This document shows, in pieces, positions 23,331 to 34,931 of a stretch of DNA of 64,000 nucleotides (positions within the stretch are counted from its first letter, which is position 1; each line of letters opens with the position of its first letter). The notes beneath the pieces were generated by a model. The model was not told where the DNA came from, did not search any database, and saw only the letters and a program-made list of their open reading frames with translations. The position numbers and the translations under genes are program-made. The stretch spans positions 66,987,852-67,051,851 of the forward strand of contig CM055099.1 of assembly GCA_029204225.1 (NCBI GenBank), written 5' to 3'. The DNA is from Diphasiastrum complanatum. Taxonomy: Eukaryota; Streptophyta; Lycopodiopsida; Lycopodiales; Lycopodiaceae.

Positions 23331-23820
23331 ACTGTTTACAACGGTTGATATTCAAACAGACGCTCTATTCCAGGGTCAAATAATTTCTGTTCAAGAATAT
23401 TTTGCGACAGTTTGTCTCTTCGTTATAGCTTCATGTTTCGCAAATGTTTGTGACACTTGTCTCTTCACAACATCTTCGTGTTTCACGAATTGTTTGCGAC
23501 AGATGACAGTTTTGAGCTTGAAAAAGAATCCAGAATATTTTGCAAATTGTTCGCGACAAGTGAGCTTTGAACAAGAAACAGAATATTTTGTGACAAGATT
23601 CTGTTTGCGAATATTTTGAGCTTTAACAAGAAACCATGAGCTTCTACAAGAAACTGCTTCGCAAATACTTCGCGAATCTTTTGAGTTTTAAGCAAAATAA
23701 ATTTTGCGAATCCTTCGAGGTTGATCACGAATAGAAATGTTTTGAGTTTGCATTTGTTTCTCATCCTTTGTCAATTAAATTGTGCACTTTGTTAATAGAA
23801 TCGAGATCTGTCTGATCAGG
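23331..23820. repeat. Low-complexity stretch with recurring TTYGCRA words
   Basis: The words TTTGCGA, TTCGCAA, TTCGCGA and close variants recur about a dozen times between 23400 and 23715, spaced irregularly. It occupies the place of gag in Copia-2, but no gag domain is readable. Confidence 0.5.
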
Positions 23821-25103
23821 TGTTCTATATCTGGAATTTAAGTCCACAGTTGTCTCCTTGTTGATACTATTTCTATTTCAAGATTCTTCTTGCACATTTT
23901 TTTATGAATCATCTAGGTCAGATGCAACCTCTTTTGGGTTCTATGTCTGCTCATCTGATACCTGCAGGAATCATAGATTTTTTCTGTTTTGCTATTCTGC
24001 AAAATTACTCTCATTCTGTGTACAGAAGAATGTTGGGTAAAATACACAGGTATCTGCTAGCAGTTCGACAACTTGCAATTTCTTTAAGAAATCGAATTAA
24101 ATCAGTTGATTTATTGGAAAGTCAACTTCATCGACTTTCCAGCTAATCTACATCAAAGGATATCTATTCTCGTCTAATTCTACATTCGAATGTCAAAGCA
24201 TTTTGAAGAACATCGAAGACCTGGCCATCTTCGACTTCTTCAACCATCAAGTCATTCGACATCCAAAGTGTCCGAAGTGTCCGACTTCTTCGACAACTTC
24301 GACCATCAAGGCATCTGAAGTACCCAAAGTCTCCGACATCACCGATGTGATCGAAGTCTTTGAAGTATTTGACATCTTCGACTTATTTGACTACTTCGAT
24401 AATATATTGATCCAACTACTTTGAAGTCATCCGAAGGATCCGACATCTTCGACAATCAACTTGTTCAACTACTTTCCGAAATATACGAAGGGAAGGAACC
24501 GCCAAGGCAAAGGCTGCAGTCTAATATGAGTCACCGTAGGCTACCGCAAGGAACCACCAAGGCAAAGGTTGCGGTCTAATATGAGTCACCGCAAGCTACC
24601 ACAAGGAACTACCAAGCACCACCAGAGACCGCAAGAGTCAATGCTACGGTGATTATTTGAAGACCAGGCACCACTAAAAACCAAATTCTAGCGATTGCGG
24701 TCCACATACAGTTGCGATGAGCACTGTCCTATAAGTCTCATGTACACATTGTACAACTATCATTATAAGTCAAATACTTCCAAAGTACAATGACAGACAT
24801 AGTTAGATGACAAGCATTTATTGTAATTAAATACATCGATGTAGTGTATAAATACATTTTCATCATGCACTATATGTGATGCTCCGCCAACAGAGCGAAT
24901 GATATTGAGCATCCAAGTTACGCCTCCATTTTTCGATTGTAACGTATTCAGTGATGTTCAAGATTTCATTGTAATATAGAAGCAACATGTTCTTCATATG
25001 TGTTTAACGTAAATGTATGATGTTGTGATTTAATTACACTTTAACTGTTTTTTCACGCTTGTTCACTCACTCTGATCAGATCACGAATGTCTGCGACTCC
25101 TCA
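23821..25103 (+). repeat. Copia-2 related LTR, right copy (plus sense)
   Basis: Reverse-complement partner of 20987-22223. Starts TGTTCTATATCTGG and ends CTCCTCA. Contains TATAAATA at 24847-24854 and the same hexamer-rich and duplicated blocks. Flanks (TCAGG, GTTGT) show no target duplication, and no PBS or polypurine tract sits next to it. Confidence 0.8.
24847..24854 (+). promoter_or_regulatory. TATA box of the right Copia-2 LTR
   Basis: TATAAATA about 255 bp before the LTR end, in the same relative place as in the left copy. Confidence 0.55.
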
Positions 25104-27055
25104 GTTGTTTCGGAAACTCAAGAAAGAATATCTCAAATGGACAATGAGAGTCCTAATTTATTCATTACCTATTCATGGTTTTCTCATAACTCAATCACTT
25201 AAAATGCTTCCTTCTAGAAGATGCTACCTCTACCTCTGCTAACCACTCTCTCCAATGACACTTTTGCAAACTCAACATCCTTCAAGATTTATGAGCAATT
25301 GCAACTGAGCTTTCATGCAAATGCCTCCATTTCTCTTTACAATGCTCGATCATAGATGCTCTATTTTTAGTAGAGGTCTATCCTTTGGTTTGATTGATTT
25401 GGATTTACAAACAATACTTTGACCACATCAATTGACAACCCCTGAAGAATGGATGCTATCTTGACATCATGTCCTCCTTTGAAGCATTGTACATATTATT
25501 CATTATTTAAATGTGCTTACCACATTGCAAATAAACAACTTTAGCTAAATGTATGTTGATTGTAATAATCGCTAATATACCAAATCAAATGCATCAAAAT
25601 TTTCAAATTAAATATAGACTACTGCCAAGACACAATTCGAATCATCTATGTACATGCTCACAACTTGGAAAGTGAAAACAATAAAAAAACTTCCTAACAA
25701 AGGGTTATTAATTAAATGCAACTAACCAACTCATACTTATACACTTACTATTCAACCTGGTTCAAATAATAGCTTCAAATAACCTCACTGGAGCACCTTT
25801 TCTCACACGCACATGCACATGCACACACACACACACACAACAAAAATCCTGATAATCGTTGCAACAATCATCACATATTTGTCATTGATAAAATACATAT
25901 TGCTCTTTCTAGTTCTATTTCAAAAGGTCAAGCCAAAAGAACATTGAGCACCAAAAAGAAGAGCGCATAGCTTTCTCATATGCACAATGTAGAAGAGTAT
26001 AGTGCATAAGTGTAGATAGCATAAAAGTATCTGAAAACTACTAAAGTGATCTTCCCATTTGAAACCTGGTGGAAATCCTTCCCCAACAACCTCCATCCAC
26101 CAATAAATCATGAGGAACGAAAGCAGCTAAGAATCAAATCACATGCTCTAGATGAAACTACTTGTCACTCCCAATAGCTTGTTGATGCATTCATATGACT
26201 TAAGCAAATGATGATAAAAGAAAAGAGCATTTTAAGAAGTATTGCACTTGAGCCTCTAAAGACCACACCTTAGATTTGGAGGGAATCGGGGGACATCAAA
26301 GAGGAGGACATTGCAATACATAACTTGGATGTCTAGAAAACCTATAACAACGCACTTCTCGATATGCGAGTGTGACATACCAACCAACCTATGGTAGCAT
26401 CCAAAGCATTAAGACACTTTAAAACATAATATACTCTAGTAGGAAAGAAAATTGCCAATGAGGCTATTGCTCCTTCGATTACCATTTTGTTCAATTGTAT
26501 AGTGAGAGAACTTTCCTAAGGAATTCTGTTGCACCATCAACACCCTATCTTCTATAAAGCTGATATGATTAGCACAACATATCGTCAAGAAATCACGATC
26601 AATTCTCTCAAGGTAGGATTCATACAAATACCTAACTCTTGTTTTAAGTTCAATTTTTTATATGCTCGTCTCTTGTATCTTTCTATCCTTAACATTCAAA
26701 TTGACACAATTTTCTCTCGAAGTCCCTTCCTCTTTCTCTTGCCCTTAAATTTTGAGGATCTTATTTTTACATCTATCACAAAATTGTCATGCTAACATGG
26801 TTGAAATAACAATCACTAGACATCATGTCCAATTCACAAACCGCAAAATCACCTAAAAAAAACAATATAATTTACTAAATATAGAGTTGGAACCAGAGAC
26901 TTACTATCCTTGAAATTGTTAATCTTCTACTCATTTCATACTTGGAGGATGGCGTACATATAACAACATAACCAACTTGATCTTAATCTTGATCTTCAGT
27001 CACGATATGAAGAAACATGAGAATCCTTGTCCAATGAGTGTTCAAGAAATCTTTA
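25104..27055. other. Gene-free AT-rich stretch
   Basis: No supported gene on either strand. A short (CA)n run lies at about 25820-25839. Confidence 0.4.
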
Positions 27056-27177
27056 ACTTGTCAAAAGTAACACCTTTTAGCTTTTCATCCATGTGATCAT
27101 GTTTTTTGTTTCCATCCTTGCCAAACTTCTTTAAAACAAGGCTCTTGTTTTAGCCATGTCATATGCACAAGGTATGA
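27056..27177 (-). pseudogene. Frameshifted copy of the exon-like segment at 28383-28547
   Basis: The minus strand reads VHMTWLKQEPCFK, then after a one-base shift KFGKDGNKKHDHMDEKLKG. The same pattern occurs at 28383-28547. The shift and loss of the tail mark it as a decayed duplicate. The family is not recognised. Confidence 0.45.
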
Positions 27178-27975
27178 ACTTGTGAACAAGTTTTTGAACA
27201 ATCTACATACATTCAGGGCCAAAAGACTAGTAAGTCCTTTCTGCAAATCCAATTTGGGCCCTGCCAAAACCCCAAAATGATTCTATCCGATAAAGTGACA
27301 AGTGAAGAAAATATTCTCAATCTGATTCTACTTCATCAATTGCAAAACATTTATACACCAACAAATATAATGTGTAATTTTTACCATATCAAAACTACCA
27401 ATAGAGCTATGCTAACAAAAATTATTGTTTAGAAACAATTCGAGCCTTAGATCAATCTTAAAACTTGTGAAATCAAAGGCCTAGCTATGGAATCTTAGAC
27501 CCTATAAAAGACACCATGAAAGTTAGAAAGAGCGAACTAAAAAATGTGGTAGAAACCCAAAAAACAAAAACCTGCTTCAGCTCCTCAACACATGTTGGAC
27601 TCCCAAAAAGTGAATTGAAATTATTAGACTAGCACTCGAAGGCTCCTAGCCATCATGGAGTTACATGCATGGATAAGATGAGGTGTCACCAATAGCTCGC
27701 GTTTTCAAGGCCACTTAGGCCAGTTAGTTGCACATCTAGCTTAAGTTACAAAAAAAGGGTTACAAAGTACTTACTGATTGCCCCCATTACATCTATACAA
27801 ATTGTATTGGATAAGTTTGCCTAGCCATTAGGGTTGAAATAGGCACTACATATCAACATAATATGCTAGCGAAAAGTATGCATATGTCCAAGTCACCAAC
27901 TACACTTTCATTTTACTTCTTGCTTGGAAGATAGTGCTTTCCCATTCAAGTTTAATTTAGCTTGGTATAGACAAT

Positions 27976-27976
<1 letters not shown>

Positions 27977-28047
<71 letters not shown>
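27977..28047. repeat. (CT)n microsatellite, 71 bp
   Basis: Uninterrupted CT dinucleotide run. The long Arg-Glu frames it gives on the minus strand are not genes. Confidence 0.97.
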
Positions 28048-28052
<5 letters not shown>

Positions 28053-28382
28053 GATGCTGATTTTTTCATTTGCTACAGGAGGGAACATTATTGAACGCTT
28101 TTTCCCCCTAGAGCCATTGCCATGTTTTAAAAGCTTATGTTTTACATCTGCAAGAGAACTATACACATAAAATTATCATGATTGTTGTCAATAAACAAAA
28201 TACATTGTGGTCTGTATATTTGTCCACTCTCATGAACCATTGGATCACGCAAGCGAAGATGAGTGGGACACGACTGATTTCCTGACAGAAGACAAGAAAA
28301 TGGACCTTGAACTTGACCTCCATGAAATTGGTATTCCTCTCCTCTTTTATGATAAATAGCTGAAAAGGATGATAGGCATATA

Positions 28383-28547
28383 CTAGTCAGCTCTAACTTG
28401 ATCTCCTGTGAAGGTTCCAGAAATGTCAAACCCATCAGAACTGACATCTTTCAATTTTTCATCCATGTGAGGATGTTCTTTATTCCCATCTTGCTTCCCA
28501 AACTTTTCTTTGAATGAAGGTTGACGTTGTAGCCACATCATATGAAC
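28383..28547 (-). CDS. Exon-like segment, possible terminal exon of an unknown gene
   Basis: A 55-codon open segment (54 aa plus stop) that begins right after a good acceptor (TTATGCCAG/G) on the minus strand: VHMMWLQRQPSFKEKFGKQ, then DGNKEHPHMDEKLKD, ending GTFTGDQVRAD and a stop. A diverged copy sits 1.4 kb downstream (27056-27177). Shared residues and synonymous-looking differences suggest real coding ancestry. No upstream exon could be joined with confidence, although a Lys/Arg-rich ATG frame at 29585-29812 (minus) is a candidate. I do not recognise the family. Confidence 0.4.
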   Translation of the reverse strand, partial: VHMMWLQRQPSFKEKFGKQDGNKEHPHMDEKLKDVSSDGFDISGTFTGDQVRAD

Positions 28548-31500
28548 CTGGCATAACAATTGATAGTTATCAAGATTGAAGTCTAACCCTTGCTTTCAGT
28601 TATTTGAAAAGAGTTTCAAAAGACGGTCCTAAAAAAACACCTTGAAAGTTTTGAGAAAAAATATCCAGCTTCAAATTTTGAACGAAGATGTCCTGAAATT
28701 TTCTGGAGAAGAAACACTATGAAGTGCACCAGGTTGAAAATCATCTGTGATAGCATAATATTCATGTACTAAAAACACTGCAAAAAGCATCCATTAAAAG
28801 TTGCAAAATGTTTACTATCATGTAAACATTGAATTTAAAATAAAGAAAAAAAATACAGCACTGATGCATTACCTAAGATATTCATACACTCAATTGAAAA
28901 TCTCAAATCAGACATTATCTAAAGATGAAGAAATGATCTTATCAATGTGATAAATACAAGCTCTAGAACCTTGCATTGAAGTTAATGTGTGCCAAGTACA
29001 TGCATGACAAACCTAGACGCAGATCAGATCAGAAACCTGGACAGAAAGCAGGAACCAAAAAATTGCAGAATCAAAACTCATTGTCAAGAATTCAAACTTG
29101 AAGCTCATTATTGAATACATTGAAATCAGTATGCGAAAAATCCAACGTTGAAATCTGCAAAAAATGCTGTCATTCACAAAGTAGCTGTAAAAATCAGGAC
29201 ATAAATTCTCCACAGCAAATCGCGATTCGCTGCAACGCTGCAATGGATTCTACAGTGTACTGTTACACTCATCCCTTGCAGCGACTTTGTTTTGTTAACA
29301 AAGAGTGAGACTCTCTGGTACTAAGAAGTTAAGCCAACCATCCTAAGAAATCTCAATATATCACACAGCTTCAGCTACAGTCCCTACCATAAATGAGGGT
29401 CAAGCAGGTTGCATTCTTAGACATGATCAACCATGGAGATCTTGCTATATACATCATAACAATAAAGTAGATAGGGCCCATGCAAAGGGAAAATCTGCAA
29501 CAACATGGGTTCAAAGAGATCATCTTATAGGGTTTGAACTTCTGAAAGATCCGATACACCTATCCACGAACCTCATTTATAGAGTCACAAAAAAATAACA
29601 AGAAAATATAAACATTGTGCAGACTGGAACGGCATCTTCGATCTCACTACAAGTTCCCACATCAGCTTATGTTTTTTCATTCTTCGGGTTTTCCCAGATG
29701 AATGCTCAGTTTGTATGAACCTGTTTATTTTATGCAACATTTTTCTCATATAATGCCCCAGTGCATGTTTTCTAGAAGACCACCGATTCTTTTTGCACTG
29801 CTCTTTTCTCATATATTATAAGAGACTGTCTAGGGAAAACAACCTTCAGCATTATTTTCTTGGCAAAGGTTCTTAAGAACAAGCAACTGGAAGCAGACCA
29901 TTCAACAAGTACGTCATAAGATCACTGCAACTTTGCTGCAAATGATACTCCTCCTAGCAAAGTGCAACATGTGAATAAACAGCTCCCCTCAACTTGCTCT
30001 TTGTAAGAAACGATATCACATTTTTTACGTTGACTTACATGACGGCTTCCCATCTGTGATATAGGCAACCAAACATTTGAATCATCCAGATGTTTGGATG
30101 TGCAATGTTTGAAACAGGTTAAAAACGTTTGGAAGAATCCTCCAAACGTTTGGAACCTTTTTTCCCACTTTAGTCTTTTAGAGTGCCAAAATTTTTGAAG
30201 CGTAGTGTTATGTCCAGAAAGATGACCAATAGCAGTTATGTTATATTAAAAGGTTGTTTGCAATGGATTTAATCATTCAAAGCTCGTAGTAGCCTTACAT
30301 ATACAAGACACATCTCAAATGCAAAACATAACAACTAGAGACCCGTACTTATACAACTAGCAAGTCACAAGATGATGGATCCATACGTCCGCATCAAAAT
30401 ATTAGCAAAAATGTTGTTTAGGTATTACATAGACATTCCGAATCGAGACTCAATGGTCCATAACAAACTAGCTTCTGGCAACTGCACTATGCAAAGTGCT
30501 AATAATAAAGAAAAAAGATGATGTGCTCCTCAAATATGCAATGTCCTCCTCAAGGAATACATGCTTGGGCTCAACTACAGAATCATCATCATCCTCATCA
30601 TCCCCCGAGCCCCTGAGGGGCCTAAAGCCATCGCAATGTCAGCAGGATCAGGAGGAACACCTGGCATATCCAATCCCTCCTCAATTCCTTCCCTCTAGGC
30701 ATAATTCACATGACACTTTGGTATTGCCATGACACTGCGTACAAGTGAAACTCCACATCTTTCTCAACCTCCAAATTTTGTAGCTGAAGTTCAGGTTCTT
30801 GAGATTCATGGTTTCTGATTTTAGATATCAATTTGAGGTTGAAGTGAATGTAGACCAATTTCTCAGTTGTGGCAGGCTTCAACTTGCTATACTGCAGCTG
30901 GCCACGTCAGTGCACGTGGCCGACACTAGGCAGTATGCATGCTACCAGTCCTCACACTGGGCTAGGAGGGGCTTACTCCATATCAGGGAGTTGGCAAAGT
31001 TGGGTGGATCAATTAGTCTTTGCCCTACTGTGGTGTTTAGATCTCTAACACTTTGTCAGTGGAAATATTTACGGGATATATTCTTGTATCTTTCCATTTA
31101 CTTGTCCCTAGCTTCATTACCGTCAATCATAAAAGGACTCTACTAATTTGTTGTGCTATTAAGTTCATAGAAGGTATCATTAGTGCACTGAACAGGATCA
31201 TAATAAAGTCTTATCTCCTTAAAAAATGCTGAAACCCACTGTTTAGCTCTTTTTGCCTGCCAAGTTCACCATAACCAAGGTTATACCAATAGTTGACAGG
31301 GAAATCAAAGCAATTTTTTTCTTACAAGGTTCTGGACCAAAGATGAATATACCCCACCACTTTAGTGTTGGTCCATACAAAACCATGAAAAAATTTCAGC
31401 AAAACTCCATTTCCAGCTACAGTTCGTCTATGATCCTAACTGAACTTCACAAGGCTCAAAAACTCATTAACATAAAATATACTCATAATGTTACAAATTC

Positions 31501-32500
31501 GACATACGGCCAAATCGATTTTACACTCTTCATTATTCCAAATTTTCCTATGAGTAATTCTACATTCGGCAGTGATGTAGTTATAACTTGACGAAATAAA
31601 AGCAAATTTTTTTTTTTCATGAGTGGGCCCAAGTCAAAGAGCAAGCATTGTCTTGGCTCACATCATTATAAGAATTTTTTGGCTCAATTCTCCTAGACAG
31701 AGTACTAGTCCACTAATAGCATGAGCATCATGGGGCCAATGGCCTGCTGTCCACAATCACTGATACATCCAGCTGCTGTAGCGACTGCTGTTGCTACCCA
31801 CTGCAGCACACGCCCCCAGCCATCAACTTCTCAGAACTGAGCGCTAGTACCCTCACCAGTGTTCCAAGCAGCAGGAAAAAGAGAAAATAGAATTCGAGGA
31901 TTCAGGGAGGGTGACTTTCAGATCAAGCGTGCTGTTGTTCTCTCTTGCAGATATCAACTAAGTTTTACATCTCCACTAACAAACATTCTTTCCAGGAACC
32001 AAATTTCATACATACAACCATAAGCCAACACCCACAACTTCCATGAGTCTGCTTAAATGGATTTTCACTTACTACCCTTCTTGCAAGGTTTCTGAAGGCA
32101 AAACCTGGTCATACAGCTCCATGCAAATATTCAAGCAACCTTCCATCAAAAGATATTTGTTACAGCTTGCATGCAGGGCTTCTCACCAACAAGAGTTCTG
32201 TCCCACACTGCCTACAGCAGTTACTATCTTAAATTTATTTAACAGTATCCAACTGCAGATTCTCCATTCCAGACTGTACCCATCCATGCATAGCTATAGG
32301 ATCCAGATATAGACATCATGCACAACCACTCTCACAAGAGGCAAGGCCTTAACCAAATAGAGACTAAGACGACTACCTTACGGTTTAGGCCAAGCCTAAT
32401 ACCAACTGCACACGCTTATGGACATAATAGATGATGAGTCGCATAGCTTTGAGGAAGCTTCTCAAAGCCAAAACTAGATGAATGTTATGTGTGAGGAGCA
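28548..32500. other. Stretch without a supported gene
   Basis: Nothing I can assign. Possible coding scraps: a minus-strand ATG frame at 29585-29812 (RKHALGHYMRKMLHKINRF, Lys/Arg-rich), and a minus-strand frame near 30540-30700 with an acidic Asp run. Neither has a recognised domain or clear splice context. Confidence 0.35.
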
Positions 32501-32853
32501 TGTTAGAAATAAATGACTATGCTAAAGTTAATCTATAGGTTACTTTGACCCAAAAGGTCGAGATTTGTGTAACCATGGGTATTTAGTTATTTAGGCCATG
32601 TTAAGTTTGTCTTTGCCCTACATTTAGTAAGTGGTTAAGCTTAGGATTTGTTGGCACTTGGCCACATCCAGGTAAAGTACTTGTATGTTCATTGTGTTTA
32701 CCATTTTTACATTTGCTAAGCATTGCTCTCCATTTTTCTGCTTGAATTACTGCTTTCTCTTTCTCCTTGAGGGCGCCTATCCTCTTCCCTCATTTGTCTT
32801 GTGGAGATTGTTTGATAGTTAGATCTTGGTGCCTTGGCTCTTGTTTTCCTACA
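32501..32853 (+). repeat. Copia-3 5' LTR
   Basis: 353 bp, starting TGTTAGAAAT and ending CCTACA, directly followed by the PBS. No second copy was found in the window. Confidence 0.85.
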
Positions 32854-32865
32854 TGGTATCAGAGC
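32854..32865 (+). promoter_or_regulatory. Copia-3 primer binding site
   Basis: TGGTATCAGAGC, the exact initiator tRNA-Met type PBS, directly after the LTR. Confidence 0.9.
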
Positions 32866-32889
32866 AACCGGATTTGCAGCAAGCTTGTA

Positions 32890-33400
32890 TGTTGGCGCCC
32901 TACCAAAAGAGGAGCTACTTTACTTCGTGATTTGAAAATGCATCCTGCTGATTTCTTCAAGTGGAGTTTGGATCAACTTTTTGGTCTCTTTTCAGGTTGA
33001 AGTAGGGCGCCCATCATGGATCTTGGAGGAGAAATTTTTGGCGCCCAAATATCAGCATCTCAAATCCGATTTTTTGCAGCCAGTTTTCAGCAAGTCTTGT
33101 CTTGAGGATGGCGCCCAAAAATCTGCTTCTAATTTGGGTTTTGGAGCCTCCTTTGCTGATTTTTCAGGTTTGCAGTCTTGGAGGAGGGCACCCAAAATTG
33201 TGGCAAACCTAACAGATTTTTGCATCTCTTGTTGGCTGGATTTTCAGCCTTAGCATGCTTTGAGGAGGCCACCCAAAAATCAGCAACAACATCTCTGATT
33301 TTGGGGCTTCCTATTGGCTGATTTTTTCAGCTTTGCATGTTTATTGGAGGGCGCCCAAAATTCAGCAAACCCTATTTTGGGTTAGGGCAAATTTGTGGCT
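32890..33400 (+). repeat. Copia-3 leader with degenerate GGCGCCCAAA repeats
   Basis: The palindrome GGCGCC followed by CAAA or similar recurs at 32894, 33006, 33040, 33110 and 33350, with degraded forms near 33187 and 33268. From 33040 on, units are about 70-82 bp and share TTGGAGGA before and TTTTCAG...TTTGCAT after the motif. It lies between PBS and gag. Confidence 0.65.
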
Positions 33401-33692
33401 GGAAAATTGCAGATTTTCAGCAAGCAGTAGGGCGTTTTCAACGGCCCTATTGAAGTGTGTGTTGATCACACTATTTGGCTTCCTAATTGGGTTGGTGTAG
33501 GCTTCAATCGAAGCTAACCTGATTTTCAAGAAGCTGGTATTTTTGTGCAGAAAAACAGCCATCTATCCATTATCTTTTGGGCACTTTGGTTGCAGATTGG
33601 AAGACATCTCGTGCTCTTATTTTCAGGGAAATTTTTAAGTAGATTTGGCTTTGGAAAGGCTCTCTTTCCTATCTACTACAAGCTGAAATTCT

Positions 33693-34660
33693 ATTGAAGA
33701 ATCGGAAGCTATCGGTTCTTTGTTTAGTGAAGATCGGTTGGATGGCACAAACTATTCCTTGTGGAGTTACATGATGAATAATCTTCTCATAGCGAAAGGG
33801 CTATGGGATTTGGTCAATGGTGATGAGGAAAGGCCTCCTTTGGCACCTACTACACCTCATGGATCATCATCACATCATCATCTTCTACATCTTTAGAAGA
33901 ACAAAAGAAGTGGGATAGAAGGGATGCACAAGCACATTCTATGGTTGCTCTTGCGGTGAAAAGATCTATCTTACCTCATATTAAATCTTGTAAGACATCT
34001 AAAAGTGCGTCGGAAACACTTAATACGATGTATAAGGTCAAAAATCTAACAAGAGTAGTGTATCTCTGAAATCAACTTTCTATGTTGAAGATGCAAGAAG
34101 GGGATCTAGTGACCAATCACTTGACGAAGATCAAGGATCTCATGAGGAGCTTCTCAATATTGATGAGATAATTGAGGATGCTCAATTTGTTTCCATTACT
34201 CTCAATTCATTACCTTCCTCTTATCTTCCATTTGTTTCATCTTTTAGTATCTCTCTTAGGGGACATCAACTCTCCTTTGATGAACTTGTTGGGTTGTTTC
34301 TTCAAGAGGAGCAATCGAGGCAAAACTTTGTGGGTGACACTCAAGCTTTCTTCACGAAAGGCAAGGGCAAAGGCAAGTCAAAAGGAAAGGGGAAGCCTCC
34401 TTCCAAAAAAAAAGCAAAAGCCCATTGGAGGTCAAAATGTCAACACTCAAAAGAAGAAAGGGAAGTGCCATTATTGCAAGAAGTATGGGCACTTCATCAA
34501 GAATTGTAAGAAGAAGCTTGTGAAAGAGGAGAGTAAAGGCATTGATACTAGTGCTTCACTTGCTACTTTGGAGCAAGAGCTTGAAGCTAGTGATGATCTC
34601 TTCAACCAAGACTATGCTTTTGTGTCTAATATTGCTTTACTAGTACTTCTACATCTATGA
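33693..34660 (+). pseudogene. Copia-3 gag with zinc knuckle, broken
   Basis: The capsid-nucleocapsid precursor. The frame opens at 33693 with EESEAIGSLF, DGTNYSLWSYMMNNLL and KGLWDLVNG (the copia gag N-terminus, where W and LW are conserved); the initiating ATG appears changed to ATT. After a Ser/His-rich stretch, stops and frame changes break the middle. In the last third (34172-34660) a continuous frame carries a Lys-rich patch and the CCHC zinc knuckle CHYCKKYGHFIKNC (about 34470-34510), which binds RNA. It leads into the protease. Confidence 0.8.
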
Positions 34661-34931
34661 GGAATTCAGGTTCTGTTTTGCAAGTTGCTAATTTTCAGCC
34701 CATTAAATGGGTGATTGATAGTGGTACTACTCGTCATATGACTTTTCGCAAAGAAGCATTCACTAAATTAGTGAAAGTGCAAAAAAGCAAGGTACAATGT
34801 GTGGATAATGCATCTTATCCTATTCATGGAGTTGGAATTGTAGCCTTCATTTGGCCTAATGGTGAAGAAAAGTACATCAAGAATGTGCTTCATGTTAAGG
34901 GAATCAAGAAGAGTCTTCTTTCGGTTTCAAC
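34657..34931 (+). pseudogene. Copia-3 protease, 5' part, cut by the hAT element
   Basis: The translation has WVIDSGTTRHMT, the aspartic protease catalytic motif (D-S-G-T-T), then KVQCVDNASYPIHGVG and KNVLHVKGIKKSLLSVST. The frame breaks in codons for SVST where the hAT element enters at 34932, and resumes at 38838 with MLKQGLVVEF. Element protease would cut the Gag-Pol polyprotein. Confidence 0.9.
34924..34931 (+). repeat. hAT target site duplication, left copy
   Basis: GTTTCAAC, identical to 38830-38837. Eight bases is the duplication length of hAT transposons. Confidence 0.93.

Larger units (their letters stand above)
20987..25103 (-). mobile_element. Copia-2: deleted copia element between inverted LTRs
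   Basis: A 1,237-bp LTR in minus sense (20987-22223, plus-strand ends TG...CA) is followed by a polypurine tract, RNase H, protease and a low-complexity stretch, all minus strand. A second LTR of 1,283 bp (23821-25103) closes the structure in the opposite orientation. The two LTRs align along their whole length as reverse complements. Integrase and nearly all RT are missing between protease and RNase H. It could be two nested elements or a product of self-integration, which is known to make inverted LTRs with internal loss. Confidence 0.75.

Noticed and set aside
21631-24424. Similar 73-codon frames in both inverted LTRs as a conserved LTR gene
   Set aside because: The first codon is TTG, not ATG, in the left copy, and the openness follows from the TTCGAC hexamer repeat, which has no stops; no sign of coding selection beyond that.
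27957-28166. Long Arg-Glu repeat frame over the (CT)n run
   Set aside because: It arises only from the dinucleotide repeat; the same holds for Ser-Leu or Arg-Glu frames at 38235-38567, 44065-44361 and 60478-60752.
31253-31591. 112-codon plus-strand frame as a gene
   Set aside because: No recognised domain, no splice or promoter context, composition like the surrounding AT-rich DNA.
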